Source: Bacteroidales bacterium UBA1800 (GTDB lineage: Bacteria > Bacteroidota > Bacteroidia > Bacteroidales > VadinHA17). Taken from it: a stretch of DNA of 64,000 bases. The notes beneath the pieces are model-generated. The model searched no databases. It was not told where the DNA came from and saw only the letters and a list, made by a program, of their open reading frames with translations. A program made the translations under genes and the position numbers. The stretch covers positions 23,227-87,226 of the forward strand of contig DCFQ01000091.1 of assembly GCA_002319915.1 (NCBI GenBank). The letters are read 5' to 3'. Positions 1 to 8,921 of the stretch are shown one piece after another; the stretch's first letter is position 1, and each line of letters opens with the position of its first letter.

Positions 1-1
1 A

Positions 2-133
2 GAGGAAATGGCTGATGCCTGGAAATCAATAAAGTCACATCCGGCGGTTACTGCATCCGTTGACATTTTCAGGATGGGATTGGTTTTCTTCAGGAAGGGT
101 GTCAGCGGGGTGAGTTGTGTGATCAGATATTAA
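2..133 (+). CDS. 3' end of an unidentified protein (partial)
   Basis: The reading frame is open from the left edge and ends at TAA 131-133, giving the last 43 residues of a protein that ends in ..GVSCVIRY. I do not recognise the family. The tail has no membrane segment or known motif. The ATPase gene follows 70 bp downstream on the same strand. That gap contains a near-consensus -7 box (TAATTTCG at 177-184), so the two need not be co-transcribed. Confidence 0.5.
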   Translation, partial: EEMADAWKSIKSHPAVTASVDIFRMGLVFFRKGVSGVSCVIRY

Positions 134-203
134 CAAAAATTAAGAACCAATAATTTCTTATTTAAGATAATTAGGCTAATTTCGAAACTTCAAAAATCAG
201 ATT

Positions 204-905
204 ATGGATAAAGTTATTGAGATTCACGATATTGTTAAGAATTACCAGGTTGGATCGGTTGTTGTGAAAGCCTTAAGATCGGTCTCGATCGATATTAACA
301 AGAACGAATATGTGGCAATCATGGGCCCTTCCGGATCCGGGAAATCGACACTCATGAATCTCCTGGGCTGCCTCGACACTCCGACGAGCGGTTCATATAT
401 CCTTAATGGCACCGATGTCAGCAAGATGGAAGATGACTACCTTGCCGAGATCAGGAACAAGGAGATCGGATTTGTTTTTCAGACCTTTAACCTGCTGCCC
501 CGTTATACCGCTCTTGAAAATGTCACCCTTCCGCTGATCTACGCAGGCGTCCCGAAGGTTGACAGGGAGAAGGTTGCCATTGAAACCCTCGAGCAGGTGG
601 GACTTTCGGACAGGATGACCCACAAACCCAATGAGCTTTCCGGTGGCCAGAGGCAGCGCGTGGCAATTGCCAGGGCCCTTGTGAACAAACCCTCAATAAT
701 TCTTGCAGATGAGCCGACTGGAAATCTTGACAGCAAGACATCGCTCGATATTATGGGACTTCTCGATGCCATCCATAAGAAAGGGAATACAGTTATCCTT
801 GTGACCCACGAGGAAGATATCGCAAATCATGCAGCAAGGATCGTCCGGCTTCTTGACGGAACTATTCACCAGGATTACGTGAATCAAAAGCGTATCCTGA
901 TCTGA
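204..905 (+). CDS. ABC transporter ATP-binding protein, LolD/MacB type
   Basis: This is a nucleotide-binding subunit of the LolD/MacB/FtsE class, which powers FtsX-like permeases that act on lipoproteins, peptides or envelope substrates without moving them across the inner membrane. All motifs are intact in 233 residues: Walker A GPSGSGKST (41-49), Q-loop Q93, signature LSGGQ (145-149), Walker B IILADE (165-170), D-loop NLDS (174-177) and switch His202. The start is the ATG at 204. No permease gene is adjacent, so its partner is unknown; the four permeases at 27.6-37.6 kb are candidates only by family. The cobalamin adenosyltransferase gene follows 45 bp later on the same strand, a probable co-transcript with no obvious functional link. 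Confidence 0.9.
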   Translation: MDKVIEIHDIVKNYQVGSVVVKALRSVSIDINKNEYVAIMGPSGSGKSTLMNLLGCLDTPTSGSYILNGTDVSKMEDDYLAEIRNKEIGFVFQTFNLLPRYTALENVTLPLIYAGVPKVDREKVAIETLEQVGLSDRMTHKPNELSGGQRQRVAIARALVNKPSIILADEPTGNLDSKTSLDIMGLLDAIHKKGNTVILVTHEEDIANHAARIVRLLDGTIHQDYVNQKRILI

Positions 906-950
906 TACGATTAGAGCAGTTACACGGCCTGCTTTTAAATATTTCAACTG

Positions 951-1493
951 ATGAAGATCTATACCCATACGGGTGACGATGGGACCACTTCGTTGTCGGG
1001 GGGGGAAAGGATACCTAAATCTGATCCTCGTATCGAAGCTTATGGATCAGTTGATGAGGTAATTGCATGGATCGGCCTGATCAGGGGCTATGGGGAAAAT
1101 GAGGGCAGGAAGGCGACCCTGATATATATCCAGGACCAGCTGATGAGATGCGCGGCCACTCTCGCAACCCGGGACCCTGAAGGAAGGCAACCCAATTTCC
1201 TGCCTGACGAACAATGTGTAGTGACCCTCGAACACGAGATCGATTTGATGGAAGAAATCCTGCCTCCGCTGGGTAACTTTATCCTTCCGGGAGGGAATCC
1301 CCTTGTATCTTATTGTCACATAGCTCGTTGCATATGCAGAAGGGCTGAGAGGGCGATCCTCGGCTTAAACAATCAGGAAAAAATTCCCGTTATTGTTTAC
1401 AAATTCCTGAACAGACTTTCCGATTATTTGTTCGTGCTCGCCAGGGTAATTGGAAAAGAGCTTGACAATCAGGAAATTAGTTGGCACATCTGA
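951..1493 (+). CDS. PduO-type cob(I)alamin adenosyltransferase
   Basis: Transfers the 5'-deoxyadenosyl group of ATP to cob(I)alamin, making adenosylcobalamin for enzymes such as methylmalonyl-CoA mutase. The 180-residue protein has the family signatures in order: the ATP-binding N-terminus TGDDGTTSL (7-15), RIEAYGSVDE (27-36), the FILPGG turn (110-115), the RRAER helix (130-134) and the C-terminal NRLSDYLFVLAR (154-165). The length is normal for a single-domain cytosolic enzyme, and the ATG at 951 places TGDDGTT at the usual distance. It lies 45 bp behind the ABC ATPase gene. No cobalamin riboswitch or mutase gene is visible in the window. Confidence 0.93.
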   Translation: MKIYTHTGDDGTTSLSGGERIPKSDPRIEAYGSVDEVIAWIGLIRGYGENEGRKATLIYIQDQLMRCAATLATRDPEGRQPNFLPDEQCVVTLEHEIDLMEEILPPLGNFILPGGNPLVSYCHIARCICRRAERAILGLNNQEKIPVIVYKFLNRLSDYLFVLARVIGKELDNQEISWHI

Positions 1494-1544
1494 CCCTTCC
1501 TGAAAGACAAAGAAACATTTGTTTTTTTGTTAAAATAATATATA

Positions 1545-1552
1545 TATATTTG
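1545..1552 (+). promoter_or_regulatory. Bacteroidota -7 box before the DUF2795 gene
   Basis: TATATTTG matches the Bacteroidota housekeeping -7 consensus TAnnTTTG exactly. It sits 34 bp before the ATG at 1587, and T-rich TTTG motifs lie upstream at 1518-1529 as possible -33 elements. Confidence 0.55.
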
Positions 1553-1586
1553 CAAATTTTGTTGAACTAAATGTTAATCTCAGAGT

Positions 1587-1808
1587 ATGTACTGGACACT
1601 TGAATTAGCATCAAAACTCGAAGATGCCCCATGGCCTGCCACCAAGGACGAACTCATAGACTTTGCCATTAGGTCAGGTGCCCCGATGGAAGTCATTGAG
1701 AATTTGCAGGAAATTGAGGATGAGGGAGATATTTATGAGAGCATTGAAGACATATGGCCGGATTATCCCAGTAAGGATGACTTCTTTTTTAATGAGGATG
1801 AATATTAG
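1587..1808 (+). CDS. DUF2795-type small acidic protein
   Basis: This 73-residue acidic protein has no signal peptide or membrane segment. It matches from memory a highly conserved Bacteroidota family annotated DUF2795, with a near-invariant N-terminus (MYWTLELASKLEDAPWPA) and a C-terminus rich in Asp/Glu ending in FNEDEY. The function is unknown. It has its own perfect -7 box 34 bp upstream, so it is probably a single-gene transcript. It faces the OstA-like gene tail to tail across 20 bp. Its strong conservation makes it a useful phylum marker. Confidence 0.85.
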   Translation: MYWTLELASKLEDAPWPATKDELIDFAIRSGAPMEVIENLQEIEDEGDIYESIEDIWPDYPSKDDFFFNEDEY

Positions 1809-1828
1809 AAAGTTTAGAACCTACTCAG

Positions 1829-3409
1829 TCACTGTTTCCTAAATATATCTGTTTTGTCCTTTGGACGGATCTTTTCCAGCCAGGAAAATCCTTCGAGACG
1901 CAATGTACCCGCTTCTTTTTTAGCCGGCGGATCAATTACCCCTTCGGGGTTCTGGAGCTCATTTATCCCGGTTATTTTTCCTTTGTCGACCATGATCTCG
2001 ATTCTGGCACATTTGGCCCTGTTCACACCAACGATCCTCTCACCGTCGAGCAGATAATAGATAGTTTCCCCGTTCCCGGTAATGTTGATCTTATACAGTT
2101 CATTGTCACGAAAATAACCGGTAAGCATGCGTCCCTTTACCTGGTTGTACCTCAGCCTGTCGACCTCGCTGGTAACGAATGCCGAATTGTAAAGCTCCAT
2201 CCTTTCGGCCTGCCTGTTTTTGGTAAATATGGCAATTGAATCGGAAACCAGCTGGTTCTCTTTCGACCAGATCACAGGGTTCCTGTAGAGCCTTATCACC
2301 GAATCCCTGAAGCTGTAGGAGAGGGAGTCGCATTTTCCCTGCAGATCCTTGCTGAAGATTCGGCACCCATGGTAGGCCCGCAGCAGCCTGTAAGCCTTAC
2401 CGGGCACTTCCCCGATCGTGACGGCACTTATTGTATCTGAATGCATGAAAAGGGAATCTTTGTCCGAGACCTGGATAAACTGAGCTTTTTTTGTCACCAT
2501 GAACCTTTCCGGGGTCTTGTAATACCAGGCGTAATCACCCTTGACTATTATATTATTGGTCGTATCGGTGATGGCGGTATTCCTGAATGCCTGGCCGTAA
2601 CCCTTTACCCCGTCGTAATAAAGTGAATCGCCCGTGATTATTTGCTGCCGGTTGTTGATAAGGGCATTCTTCCATATCCGTGAGATGTCATTCCTGGTAT
2701 CGTACCAGCCTTTCTCACAGTAGAGGTAAATGCTGTCGCCGGTCAGTTCCGACGGCCCGGTGAAATATGATGTCTCTGTTTTGGTATTGTAATCCATCGT
2801 GTCGGCAGTCATGACATAATCGGGATTGACGATCTTTACACTGTCCTTGAAATGGAAAAGATCATCGGAGACATAGTAAATGCCTACAATGCTTGTGAGC
2901 GTATTCTCTCCGTTTATTATTCTGCCGTGATCGTTGTACCTCGCGATCTTCCTGGCGACATCATATTTTATCGAATTGGTATAGAGATGTGTCTCTTTGT
3001 TCACCAGTTCAACATTCCCGTCGACCGATGCGTCCTGGAGGTTGCCGTCGTAAAAAAGGCTGTCGCCGGTGAGGTGAAGAGTATCTCCCTGGTTAATGCG
3101 GATCCTGCTCCAGGCTTTTACCTGGTCATTGGCAGAAAAGTAGTGAGCGCTGTCACAGTTCATGAGAGCATCATTGTGCTTCAGGGATACGTCGCCAACA
3201 AGCCTCATCAGCCTCCGGCCGGTCCCCGGTTCAAGCTCCTCGTATCCCTCATTCGAATGCAGCACCTCGACCCTTCTCTTGCCGGGCCTCTCTGACTGGA
3301 AATCCTGGCTGTAAGAGGCTGTGCCTGATAAAAAGATAATTATTACAGAAAGAAGACTCCTGAAATTAAAGAGTTTGTTCAGATCAAGCGGAATTATTGT
3401 TTCAGCCAT
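1829..3409 (-). CDS. OstA-like / LptA-family periplasmic protein
   Basis: A 526-residue exported protein with a hydrophobic N-terminal segment (about residues 17-33, ending SYSQ) followed by many beta-strand repeats of the form 'D-S-hydrophobic-Y-D/N', for example DSAHYFSANDQVKAWS, GDSLFYDGNLQDA and GDSLYYDGVKGYGQA. This is the OstA/LptA beta-jellyroll pattern used for lipopolysaccharide transport or outer-membrane assembly. Bacteroidota encode long OstA-like proteins of uncertain exact role. Its start overlaps the end of the upstream SurA-like gene by 16 bp, so it is the last gene of the folding-factor cluster. This placement fits a shared role in outer-membrane biogenesis. The family call is firm; the substrate is inferred. 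Confidence 0.8.
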   Translation of the reverse strand: MAETIIPLDLNKLFNFRSLLSVIIIFLSGTASYSQDFQSERPGKRRVEVLHSNEGYEELEPGTGRRLMRLVGDVSLKHNDALMNCDSAHYFSANDQVKAWSRIRINQGDTLHLTGDSLFYDGNLQDASVDGNVELVNKETHLYTNSIKYDVARKIARYNDHGRIINGENTLTSIVGIYYVSDDLFHFKDSVKIVNPDYVMTADTMDYNTKTETSYFTGPSELTGDSIYLYCEKGWYDTRNDISRIWKNALINNRQQIITGDSLYYDGVKGYGQAFRNTAITDTTNNIIVKGDYAWYYKTPERFMVTKKAQFIQVSDKDSLFMHSDTISAVTIGEVPGKAYRLLRAYHGCRIFSKDLQGKCDSLSYSFRDSVIRLYRNPVIWSKENQLVSDSIAIFTKNRQAERMELYNSAFVTSEVDRLRYNQVKGRMLTGYFRDNELYKINITGNGETIYYLLDGERIVGVNRAKCARIEIMVDKGKITGINELQNPEGVIDPPAKKEAGTLRLEGFSWLEKIRPKDKTDIFRKQ

Positions 3410-4758
3410 CCTTCCTCAAGGAATTTGCACGATTTAAATTCGTCGCTTATTTTGATATAGGTCGATTCTATTTTCTTGCTTATCCAGTCTCTGTACATCT
3501 TCTGCTGGCCGTAGGTGAAGGCCGCGTTGTACATGAACTGGTAATCATCCTTGAGGTCGGCCCTGTGGGCCGGTATTTCATCGTCGAGCCTGACAACCCT
3601 GAAGACCGCGTTCCCGTTCTCGTCGGTTGTCTTGAATGGTTCCGAAATTTCCCCGATCTTGAGTTCCCTGACCTGGACATACATTTCCTTGCTGAGTTCC
3701 TCGAGAGTGAACCAGGTATTCCTGTCGGAAGGATTGTTGCTGACATATTTTCCTCCGTTGGTCCTGCTGTCGAGATGGCTGGAGTATTTCATTGCGACGT
3801 CTTCAAACTTGAGATCACCTTTCCGGATAAGATTGACCAGGCTGTCGAGCTTGGCAATGGCTTTTTGAGCATCCTGCGGTTTTACTTTTGGCCTGATAAG
3901 TATGTGCCTGGTATTGACAAGGTCGCCCTTCCTTTCGATCAGCTGGATGATGTGGAAGCCAAATTTGGTCTCGACAATCTTCGATACGGTGTTTTTTGAA
4001 AGGCCGAAAGCTGCCTCGGCATACGGTTTCTCCAGTTCTCCCCTCATCTTGAATCCTATCTCGCCACCGCTTGATGATGAACCGGGATCCTCAGAGTACA
4101 TTATTGCACATACATTGAAGCTCTTGCCTGCAAGGATCTCACTGCGTATGTTAAGCAGTTTCTGGCGCGCTTCAACCTTATTCTCCTCATTGTCGGGAGG
4201 ATCGAGCTGGATGATGCTGAGCTGGACTTTTGAAGGAACGACCGGAAGGCTGTCCTTTGGGATCGCATTGTAGTACCTCCTCACATCATTGGGCGTAATT
4301 GCCAGGTTCTTGGTGATATTGCTCCTGACCTCCTCCATAGTCTGCCGTTCAATCATGGCTTTCCTGATATCCTTCCTGATCTCGATCATGCTCTTGTTGA
4401 AATAACTCTCGAGAGCTTTTTCGCTTCCTGCCTGCCTGATTGCGTCATTTATCCTTAAGTTGACATCACCCTCGACTGCATCTTCCGTCACATTGATACT
4501 GTCGATCCTTGCCTGGTCCATAAAAAGCTTTGACACAAGCGCTTCCTGAAAGACCTGGCACCTGAGCTCATCAACAGGAGTCTTGTTCCCCGTCCTCCTG
4601 AGATCGCTCACCGTATTCTCAACTTCTGACAGGTAAACAACCTCATTTCCCACTATTGCTGCAACGGATTCGACAAGTGTCTGTGAATCAACAGAAAATG
4701 CTGTCAATATCATTAGTAATCCGCTGATCAGCCCTGCTCTTGAACATCTTTTCATCAT
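3394..4758 (-). CDS. SurA-like peptidyl-prolyl isomerase, two parvulin domains
   Basis: A periplasmic chaperone and proline isomerase for outer-membrane proteins. The 454 residues start with a signal peptide (about 1-26), then a SurA-like helical N-domain (about 27-165), a first parvulin-like module (about 170-278, with GGEIGFKMRGELEKPYAEAAF and GFHIIQL) and a second module beginning NTRHILIRPKV (about 282-390). The order matches E. coli SurA, and the length is close to SurA's 428 residues. The ATG at 4758 shares its first base with the last base of the upstream lipoprotein gene's stop, indicating tight translational coupling. It is one of three folding-factor genes in a row. Confidence 0.88.
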   Translation of the reverse strand: MMKRCSRAGLISGLLMILTAFSVDSQTLVESVAAIVGNEVVYLSEVENTVSDLRRTGNKTPVDELRCQVFQEALVSKLFMDQARIDSINVTEDAVEGDVNLRINDAIRQAGSEKALESYFNKSMIEIRKDIRKAMIERQTMEEVRSNITKNLAITPNDVRRYYNAIPKDSLPVVPSKVQLSIIQLDPPDNEENKVEARQKLLNIRSEILAGKSFNVCAIMYSEDPGSSSSGGEIGFKMRGELEKPYAEAAFGLSKNTVSKIVETKFGFHIIQLIERKGDLVNTRHILIRPKVKPQDAQKAIAKLDSLVNLIRKGDLKFEDVAMKYSSHLDSRTNGGKYVSNNPSDRNTWFTLEELSKEMYVQVRELKIGEISEPFKTTDENGNAVFRVVRLDDEIPAHRADLKDDYQFMYNAAFTYGQQKMYRDWISKKIESTYIKISDEFKSCKFLEEGWLKQ

Positions 4759-5606
4759 CAGTAAATCTTAATTCTATCTTCTTTAATCGCGTCATTATAT
4801 ATCCCGTTCTCAAGGTCCTTCAGGAATGCTATCCTCCGGTCGTTCCAGATTATCCTCTTTATGTCCTCCCTTACGAACTCAAAGGGAGCAAGTGATCCTC
4901 TCAGGCGGTAGTCTCCGATCCCAAGGAGATAGACCGATGAGGAATCCGACGATTCATAGTAATTGGTCCTCCTTAGAAAATTCTCCTGGTCCCCGATATC
5001 CTTGTTCAGCTCTATCGAGATCCTGTCGAGTGTCACCCAGCCTTCATCGAAATCATCATACTTTTCGGCAAACTGGTAGCAAAGGCTTTCGAGCTCCTGC
5101 ATATCCTTCTGGCTTGACGATCTCAGAAGGGTCCTGAACTTGTTCATGCTGGGCGTTTCAGCCGGAAGCTTTATGAAGAGGGCCTTGACTATGTTTGAAG
5201 TAAGCGTGAAGAGGTTCTCATGCGCTGAGTAATAATCCTGCAGCTCCTTTTCACTTATCACCGTATCCATTTTTTCGAGCATCATCTGCCGCTGATATTC
5301 ATAAACAACCAGGTTGAACCTGTTTTCATCGATCTGCCTTTCTATGTCTTCCTTGACCTTCGGAGTAAGGTTCTCCTCGGCCCTCCGCAGCAGCAATTCG
5401 TGCTTGGCCCACTGGTTAATATAGTTTGTGGCAGCTGCAATACTGTCCTCTCCTGAAGTCCCCTTTGTCAGCTGAACAGGAATCTCATCCCTGTAGAGGA
5501 TTTTATCCCCGATCCTGGCTGCAGGCACCCTTTTCAGACCGGCACTGTTATGCCGGCAGGCCGCAAGTGCCAAACCGATTAACAATATTGCCGCCGCCCT
5601 ATTCAT
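4758..5606 (-). CDS. lipoprotein, divergent SurA/PpiC-like folding factor
   Basis: A 282-residue lipoprotein with a clear lipobox LAAC at about residue 16. The body is helical and charged, like the chaperone N-domain of SurA/PpiD proteins (PKVKEDIERQIDENRFNLVVYEYQRQ, about 83-108). I see no intact parvulin motif (no xHILV strand or GYHII strand), so isomerase activity is doubtful. It is sandwiched between two isomerase genes, overlapping the downstream one by 1 bp and the upstream one by 8 bp. An envelope chaperone role is therefore inferred from position and fold pattern, not from catalytic residues. Confidence 0.7.
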   Translation of the reverse strand: MNRAAAILLIGLALAACRHNSAGLKRVPAARIGDKILYRDEIPVQLTKGTSGEDSIAAATNYINQWAKHELLLRRAEENLTPKVKEDIERQIDENRFNLVVYEYQRQMMLEKMDTVISEKELQDYYSAHENLFTLTSNIVKALFIKLPAETPSMNKFRTLLRSSSQKDMQELESLCYQFAEKYDDFDEGWVTLDRISIELNKDIGDQENFLRRTNYYESSDSSSVYLLGIGDYRLRGSLAPFEFVREDIKRIIWNDRRIAFLKDLENGIYNDAIKEDRIKIY

Positions 5607-7323
5607 TTTTCAGTCTCTTTTTTATTTCAGCAAGCACCTTCCTGTTGACTTTCACCGGGTATTCCTGCCTCAGCTGCTTCACCCATTCAGCGGTGAGCCA
5701 GTCCTGGTACCTGGAGATCATGTCCTCCTTCGCATAAACAGCAGATGTGGTATCAGATGCTTTTTCCCCGGCGTTTGCCGCCGGGATGTCATTTTTATGC
5801 GCAAGATAAAAATTATGCAGGCCGACTGAATCCTCCTGGACCCTGTTCCATATTTTTTCCGATGAAATATCGAACAGCAGGATGCCGTCGTGAAATTCAT
5901 TCATGAGATACCTGAAATCGGGATACTTTTTCTCAAGGTTGGAATCTTCATAATTTGTCAGCTGATCGGAAGAAAATAAATCGATCCCCGAATCGATGAA
6001 CCTCTCCGGGCCGCTTCCTCTCAGGTTGACTGCTTTCTTTTCGATCATTTCAGCAAATCCGGCAGCTGAAAGATGCTGATCGGCAAAGGAATAGATTTCC
6101 CCCTGCGGTATAGATCCCGGCTTGTAGCCTGATTTGCCGGCCATCAGCAGTGAATCGGTATTGCTGACAAACCAGTCATGCACAGGCTGATTGATCCTGA
6201 ACTTGTATTCCCTCTTTATCCTGTCGAGGAAGGATTTTTTACCCAGTGAAGCAAGGCCGGACTGACTGATCTTGCTTTCGAGGTACGGTCTTGATTCCTC
6301 GAAGGAGGGGGATGGTTTCCTGCCGAGCAGCTTGATGATATGGTACCCGTATGGTGTGCGAACAGGTGCAGTGTATTCTCCGGTGTCCTTAAGGGTGAAA
6401 GCTGCTTCCGAAAAGTCGGGTATGATCTCGCCCGCACCAAACCAATCGAGCTCTCCGCCCCTGGCGGATGACTGCTTGTGATCGGAATACCTTATCGCCA
6501 GTTCCCTGAATGAAGCTCCGTTTTTCAGCAGGGCATAAATGCTGTCGATAGAGTTCCTGGCCCTTAAAACTGCTGCATCGCCGGAACCGGGCGGTACTGC
6601 CTTCATGATATGGGCGACCCTGATCTTTCCGTTTGAAGGCCGCTTGGCGTTTACCTTGATAATATGATACCCAAATGTGGTCCTGACAGGCATCGAGAAT
6701 GACCCGGGCTGAAGAGTATAAGCCGCATCCTCAAACGGCGGGATCATCTGGAAGACCGTAAAATAACCCAGGTAACCGCCGTTGACTGCTGCAGATTTGT
6801 CATCCGATGTCTCTTTTGCCACCTTTTCAAAGGGCTCGCCGCTTAACAGCCTTTGACGGATCTTCATTGCCTTTCCGAAGGCATTAATTGTATCTTCAGG
6901 TTTTGCATCTGGCCTGCAGCTCACAAGAATGTGAGAAGCGCTGACCTCAGTAAGGGATCTTTCATAAGCCCTCCTTAATAGCTCATCCTTAATTTTCTGA
7001 TCGGTAAGATAGCTTTGTGCAAGCTGTTTCCTGTACCCGTTCAGTTCATCCCGGAATGCCTTTGTTGTGTCATATCCTTTCGAAATTGCTTCTGCAACCT
7101 TCAGCTTGAAATTGACAAACTGATCGATATAGCTGTCGGGAGTGGATTTATCCCCGGGATCACGGCTTTTCTGGTACATCCTCGTGAATTCACCGGCTTC
7201 AACATTCCTGCCGGCAATGGTCATAACTATCTTCTTGTCAGGATCATGGCCCTGACAGAGGATCTGGTTGAAAGAGGTGAGTATAAAGATTGCAAGAAGG
7301 GCGCCTGCCTTCATCTGATTCAT
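5599..7323 (-). CDS. peptidyl-prolyl isomerase with two parvulin domains
   Basis: Periplasmic foldase. I start it at the ATG at 7323 because AAAGG lies 7 bases upstream; the longer frame back to 7341 would need a TTG and overlap guaB. It then has 574 residues: signal peptide (about 1-24, ending ILCQ), helical domain, parvulin domain 1 (about 127-229, ASHILVSCRPDAK to GYHIIKVNAKRP), parvulin domain 2 (about 237-339, VAHIMKAVPPG to GYHIIKLLGRKP) and a ~235-residue C-terminal extension without known motifs. Both modules keep the HIL/HIM and GYHIIK strands. It follows guaB by 10 bp on the same strand, so the folding factors may share the guaB transcript. Confidence 0.88.
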   Translation of the reverse strand: MNQMKAGALLAIFILTSFNQILCQGHDPDKKIVMTIAGRNVEAGEFTRMYQKSRDPGDKSTPDSYIDQFVNFKLKVAEAISKGYDTTKAFRDELNGYRKQLAQSYLTDQKIKDELLRRAYERSLTEVSASHILVSCRPDAKPEDTINAFGKAMKIRQRLLSGEPFEKVAKETSDDKSAAVNGGYLGYFTVFQMIPPFEDAAYTLQPGSFSMPVRTTFGYHIIKVNAKRPSNGKIRVAHIMKAVPPGSGDAAVLRARNSIDSIYALLKNGASFRELAIRYSDHKQSSARGGELDWFGAGEIIPDFSEAAFTLKDTGEYTAPVRTPYGYHIIKLLGRKPSPSFEESRPYLESKISQSGLASLGKKSFLDRIKREYKFRINQPVHDWFVSNTDSLLMAGKSGYKPGSIPQGEIYSFADQHLSAAGFAEMIEKKAVNLRGSGPERFIDSGIDLFSSDQLTNYEDSNLEKKYPDFRYLMNEFHDGILLFDISSEKIWNRVQEDSVGLHNFYLAHKNDIPAANAGEKASDTTSAVYAKEDMISRYQDWLTAEWVKQLRQEYPVKVNRKVLAEIKKRLKNE

Positions 7324-7333
7324 CTGTGAACCT

Positions 7334-8815
7334 TTATTCAAATGATTTCCTGCTGTAGTTAGGGGATTCCCTGGTGATCGTCACGTCGTGGGGGTGGCTT
7401 TCGATTATACCCGAATGGGTTATCCTGACAAACCTGGCATCCTTTTTAAGCACGGTGATATTTTTTGCACCGAGGTACCCCATGCCTGCCCTCAGGCCTC
7501 CCGTCATCTGGTAGATCACTTCCGACAGGTTCCCCTTATATGGGACCCTTGCCGCGATTCCTTCAGGAACAAGCTTCCTTATATCATCCTCTGTATCCTG
7601 GAAATACCGGTCCTTGGAGCCCAGCTGCATTGCTTCTATCGATCCCATGCCTCGATAGGCCTTGAATTTCCTGCCGTTATAAATGATCGTTTCCCCCGGT
7701 GATTCCTCGACCCCTGCGAACAATGAGCCTGCCATGATTGAATCGGCCCCGGAGGCAAGTGCCTTGATGATATCGCCCGAGTACCTTATGCCGCCGTCTG
7801 CAATTACGGGGATCCCCGATCCCTCGATCGCCTTGTAGACATTGTATATTGCTGAAAGCTGCGGGATCCCGACACCTGCTACTACCCTCGTTGTGCATAT
7901 TGATCCCGGTCCGATGCCCACCTTGACGGCGTCGGCGCCTTCATTCGCAAGCTTCTTCGCAGCCTCCGCCGTACCGATATTTCCTGCTATCACATCAGTG
8001 CCCGGAAAGTTCCTTTTGATCTCTTTAAGGATCCTGATCACGCTTTTTGTGTGCCCGTGAGCGGTATCTATGGATATTGCATCGACATTTGCATTGATCA
8101 GGGCCTCAACCCGTTCGAGTGTATCTGAAGCGGTACCCACAGCACCCGCGACTCTGAGCCTTCCTTTTTCGTCCTTGCATGAACCCGGCCTGTCCTTTGC
8201 TTTCGTTATGTCCTTGTAGGTGATGAGCCCGATCAGCTTGCCGGCATCATCAATCATCGGAAGCTTCTCGATTTTATGCTTCTGAAGGATCCTAGCGGCT
8301 GCATCGAGATTGGTCTGGTGATTTGTAGTGATCAGGTTGGTGGTCATCACTTCCGTTATCTTCTTCTTGCGGTTATTCTCAAACCTGAGATCCCTGTTGG
8401 TCACAATTCCCCTGAGGATCCCCTGGCTGTCGATAACCGGTATGCCACCGATCCGGTATTCGGTCATAAGATTTATTGCTTCGGCAACTGTTGCATCGAG
8501 GTTGATGGTTATCGGATCGAAGATCATGACATTCTCCGCTCTTTTGACTCGCTTTACCTGTGCAGCCTGCTTCTCGATCGACATGTTCTTATGGATCACC
8601 CCGATCCCCCCCTCCCTTGCAATTGCAATTGCAAGCTCATCCTCCGTCACGGTGTCCATCGCGGCAGAAACAACAGGTGTATTGATCCTGATATTCCTTG
8701 TGAACATCGAACTGATGTCGACTTCCCTGGGCAGTACTTCAGAATAAGCCGGTATGAGGAGGACATCGTCGAAAGTGAGCCCTTCATATAGAACTTTATC
8801 ATCAATGAATGACAT
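7334..8815 (-). CDS. guaB: IMP dehydrogenase
   Basis: Catalyses NAD-dependent oxidation of IMP to XMP, the committed step of GMP synthesis. The 493-residue protein is full length: N-terminal barrel start YEGLTFDDVLLIPAYSEV (10-27), a CBS-domain pair (about 96-207), catalytic loop GIGPGSICTTR with the nucleophile Cys307, and the flap/C-terminal region MGSIEAMQLGSKDRYFQ. A -7-like box (TAnTTTG, 8841-8851) lies just upstream. guaB heads a long minus-strand run with the SurA-like and OstA-like genes. That linkage is unusual functionally, but the 10-bp gap to the next gene suggests co-transcription. Confidence 0.97.
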   Translation of the reverse strand: MSFIDDKVLYEGLTFDDVLLIPAYSEVLPREVDISSMFTRNIRINTPVVSAAMDTVTEDELAIAIAREGGIGVIHKNMSIEKQAAQVKRVKRAENVMIFDPITINLDATVAEAINLMTEYRIGGIPVIDSQGILRGIVTNRDLRFENNRKKKITEVMTTNLITTNHQTNLDAAARILQKHKIEKLPMIDDAGKLIGLITYKDITKAKDRPGSCKDEKGRLRVAGAVGTASDTLERVEALINANVDAISIDTAHGHTKSVIRILKEIKRNFPGTDVIAGNIGTAEAAKKLANEGADAVKVGIGPGSICTTRVVAGVGIPQLSAIYNVYKAIEGSGIPVIADGGIRYSGDIIKALASGADSIMAGSLFAGVEESPGETIIYNGRKFKAYRGMGSIEAMQLGSKDRYFQDTEDDIRKLVPEGIAARVPYKGNLSEVIYQMTGGLRAGMGYLGAKNITVLKKDARFVRITHSGIIESHPHDVTITRESPNYSRKSFE

Positions 8816-8840
8816 TGTCTGGACTGTTAAGTTTTTGCTG

Positions 8841-8851
8841 GCGCAAATTAC
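8841..8851 (-). promoter_or_regulatory. probable -7 region of guaB
   Basis: Read on the minus strand this is GTAATTTGC, a TAnTTTG variant of the Bacteroidota -7 box with one base less spacing than consensus. It lies 26 bp upstream of the guaB ATG. A similar GTAATTTGC stands 19-28 bp before the permease start at 30015. Confidence 0.4.
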
Positions 8852-8910
8852 TAAAAAATAAGCACTCTGAAAACAAGGGGTATATTTTAACCTTTTTCCA
8901 TTACACTTCT

Positions 8911-8918
8911 TACATTTG
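8911..8918 (+). promoter_or_regulatory. -7 box of the recQ-type gene, almost touching its ATG
   Basis: TACATTTG is a perfect TAnnTTTG box. Only 3 bases separate its final G from the ATG at 8922, so the transcript would be leaderless or nearly so if this ATG is used. Confidence 0.5.
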
Positions 8919-8921
8919 CAT

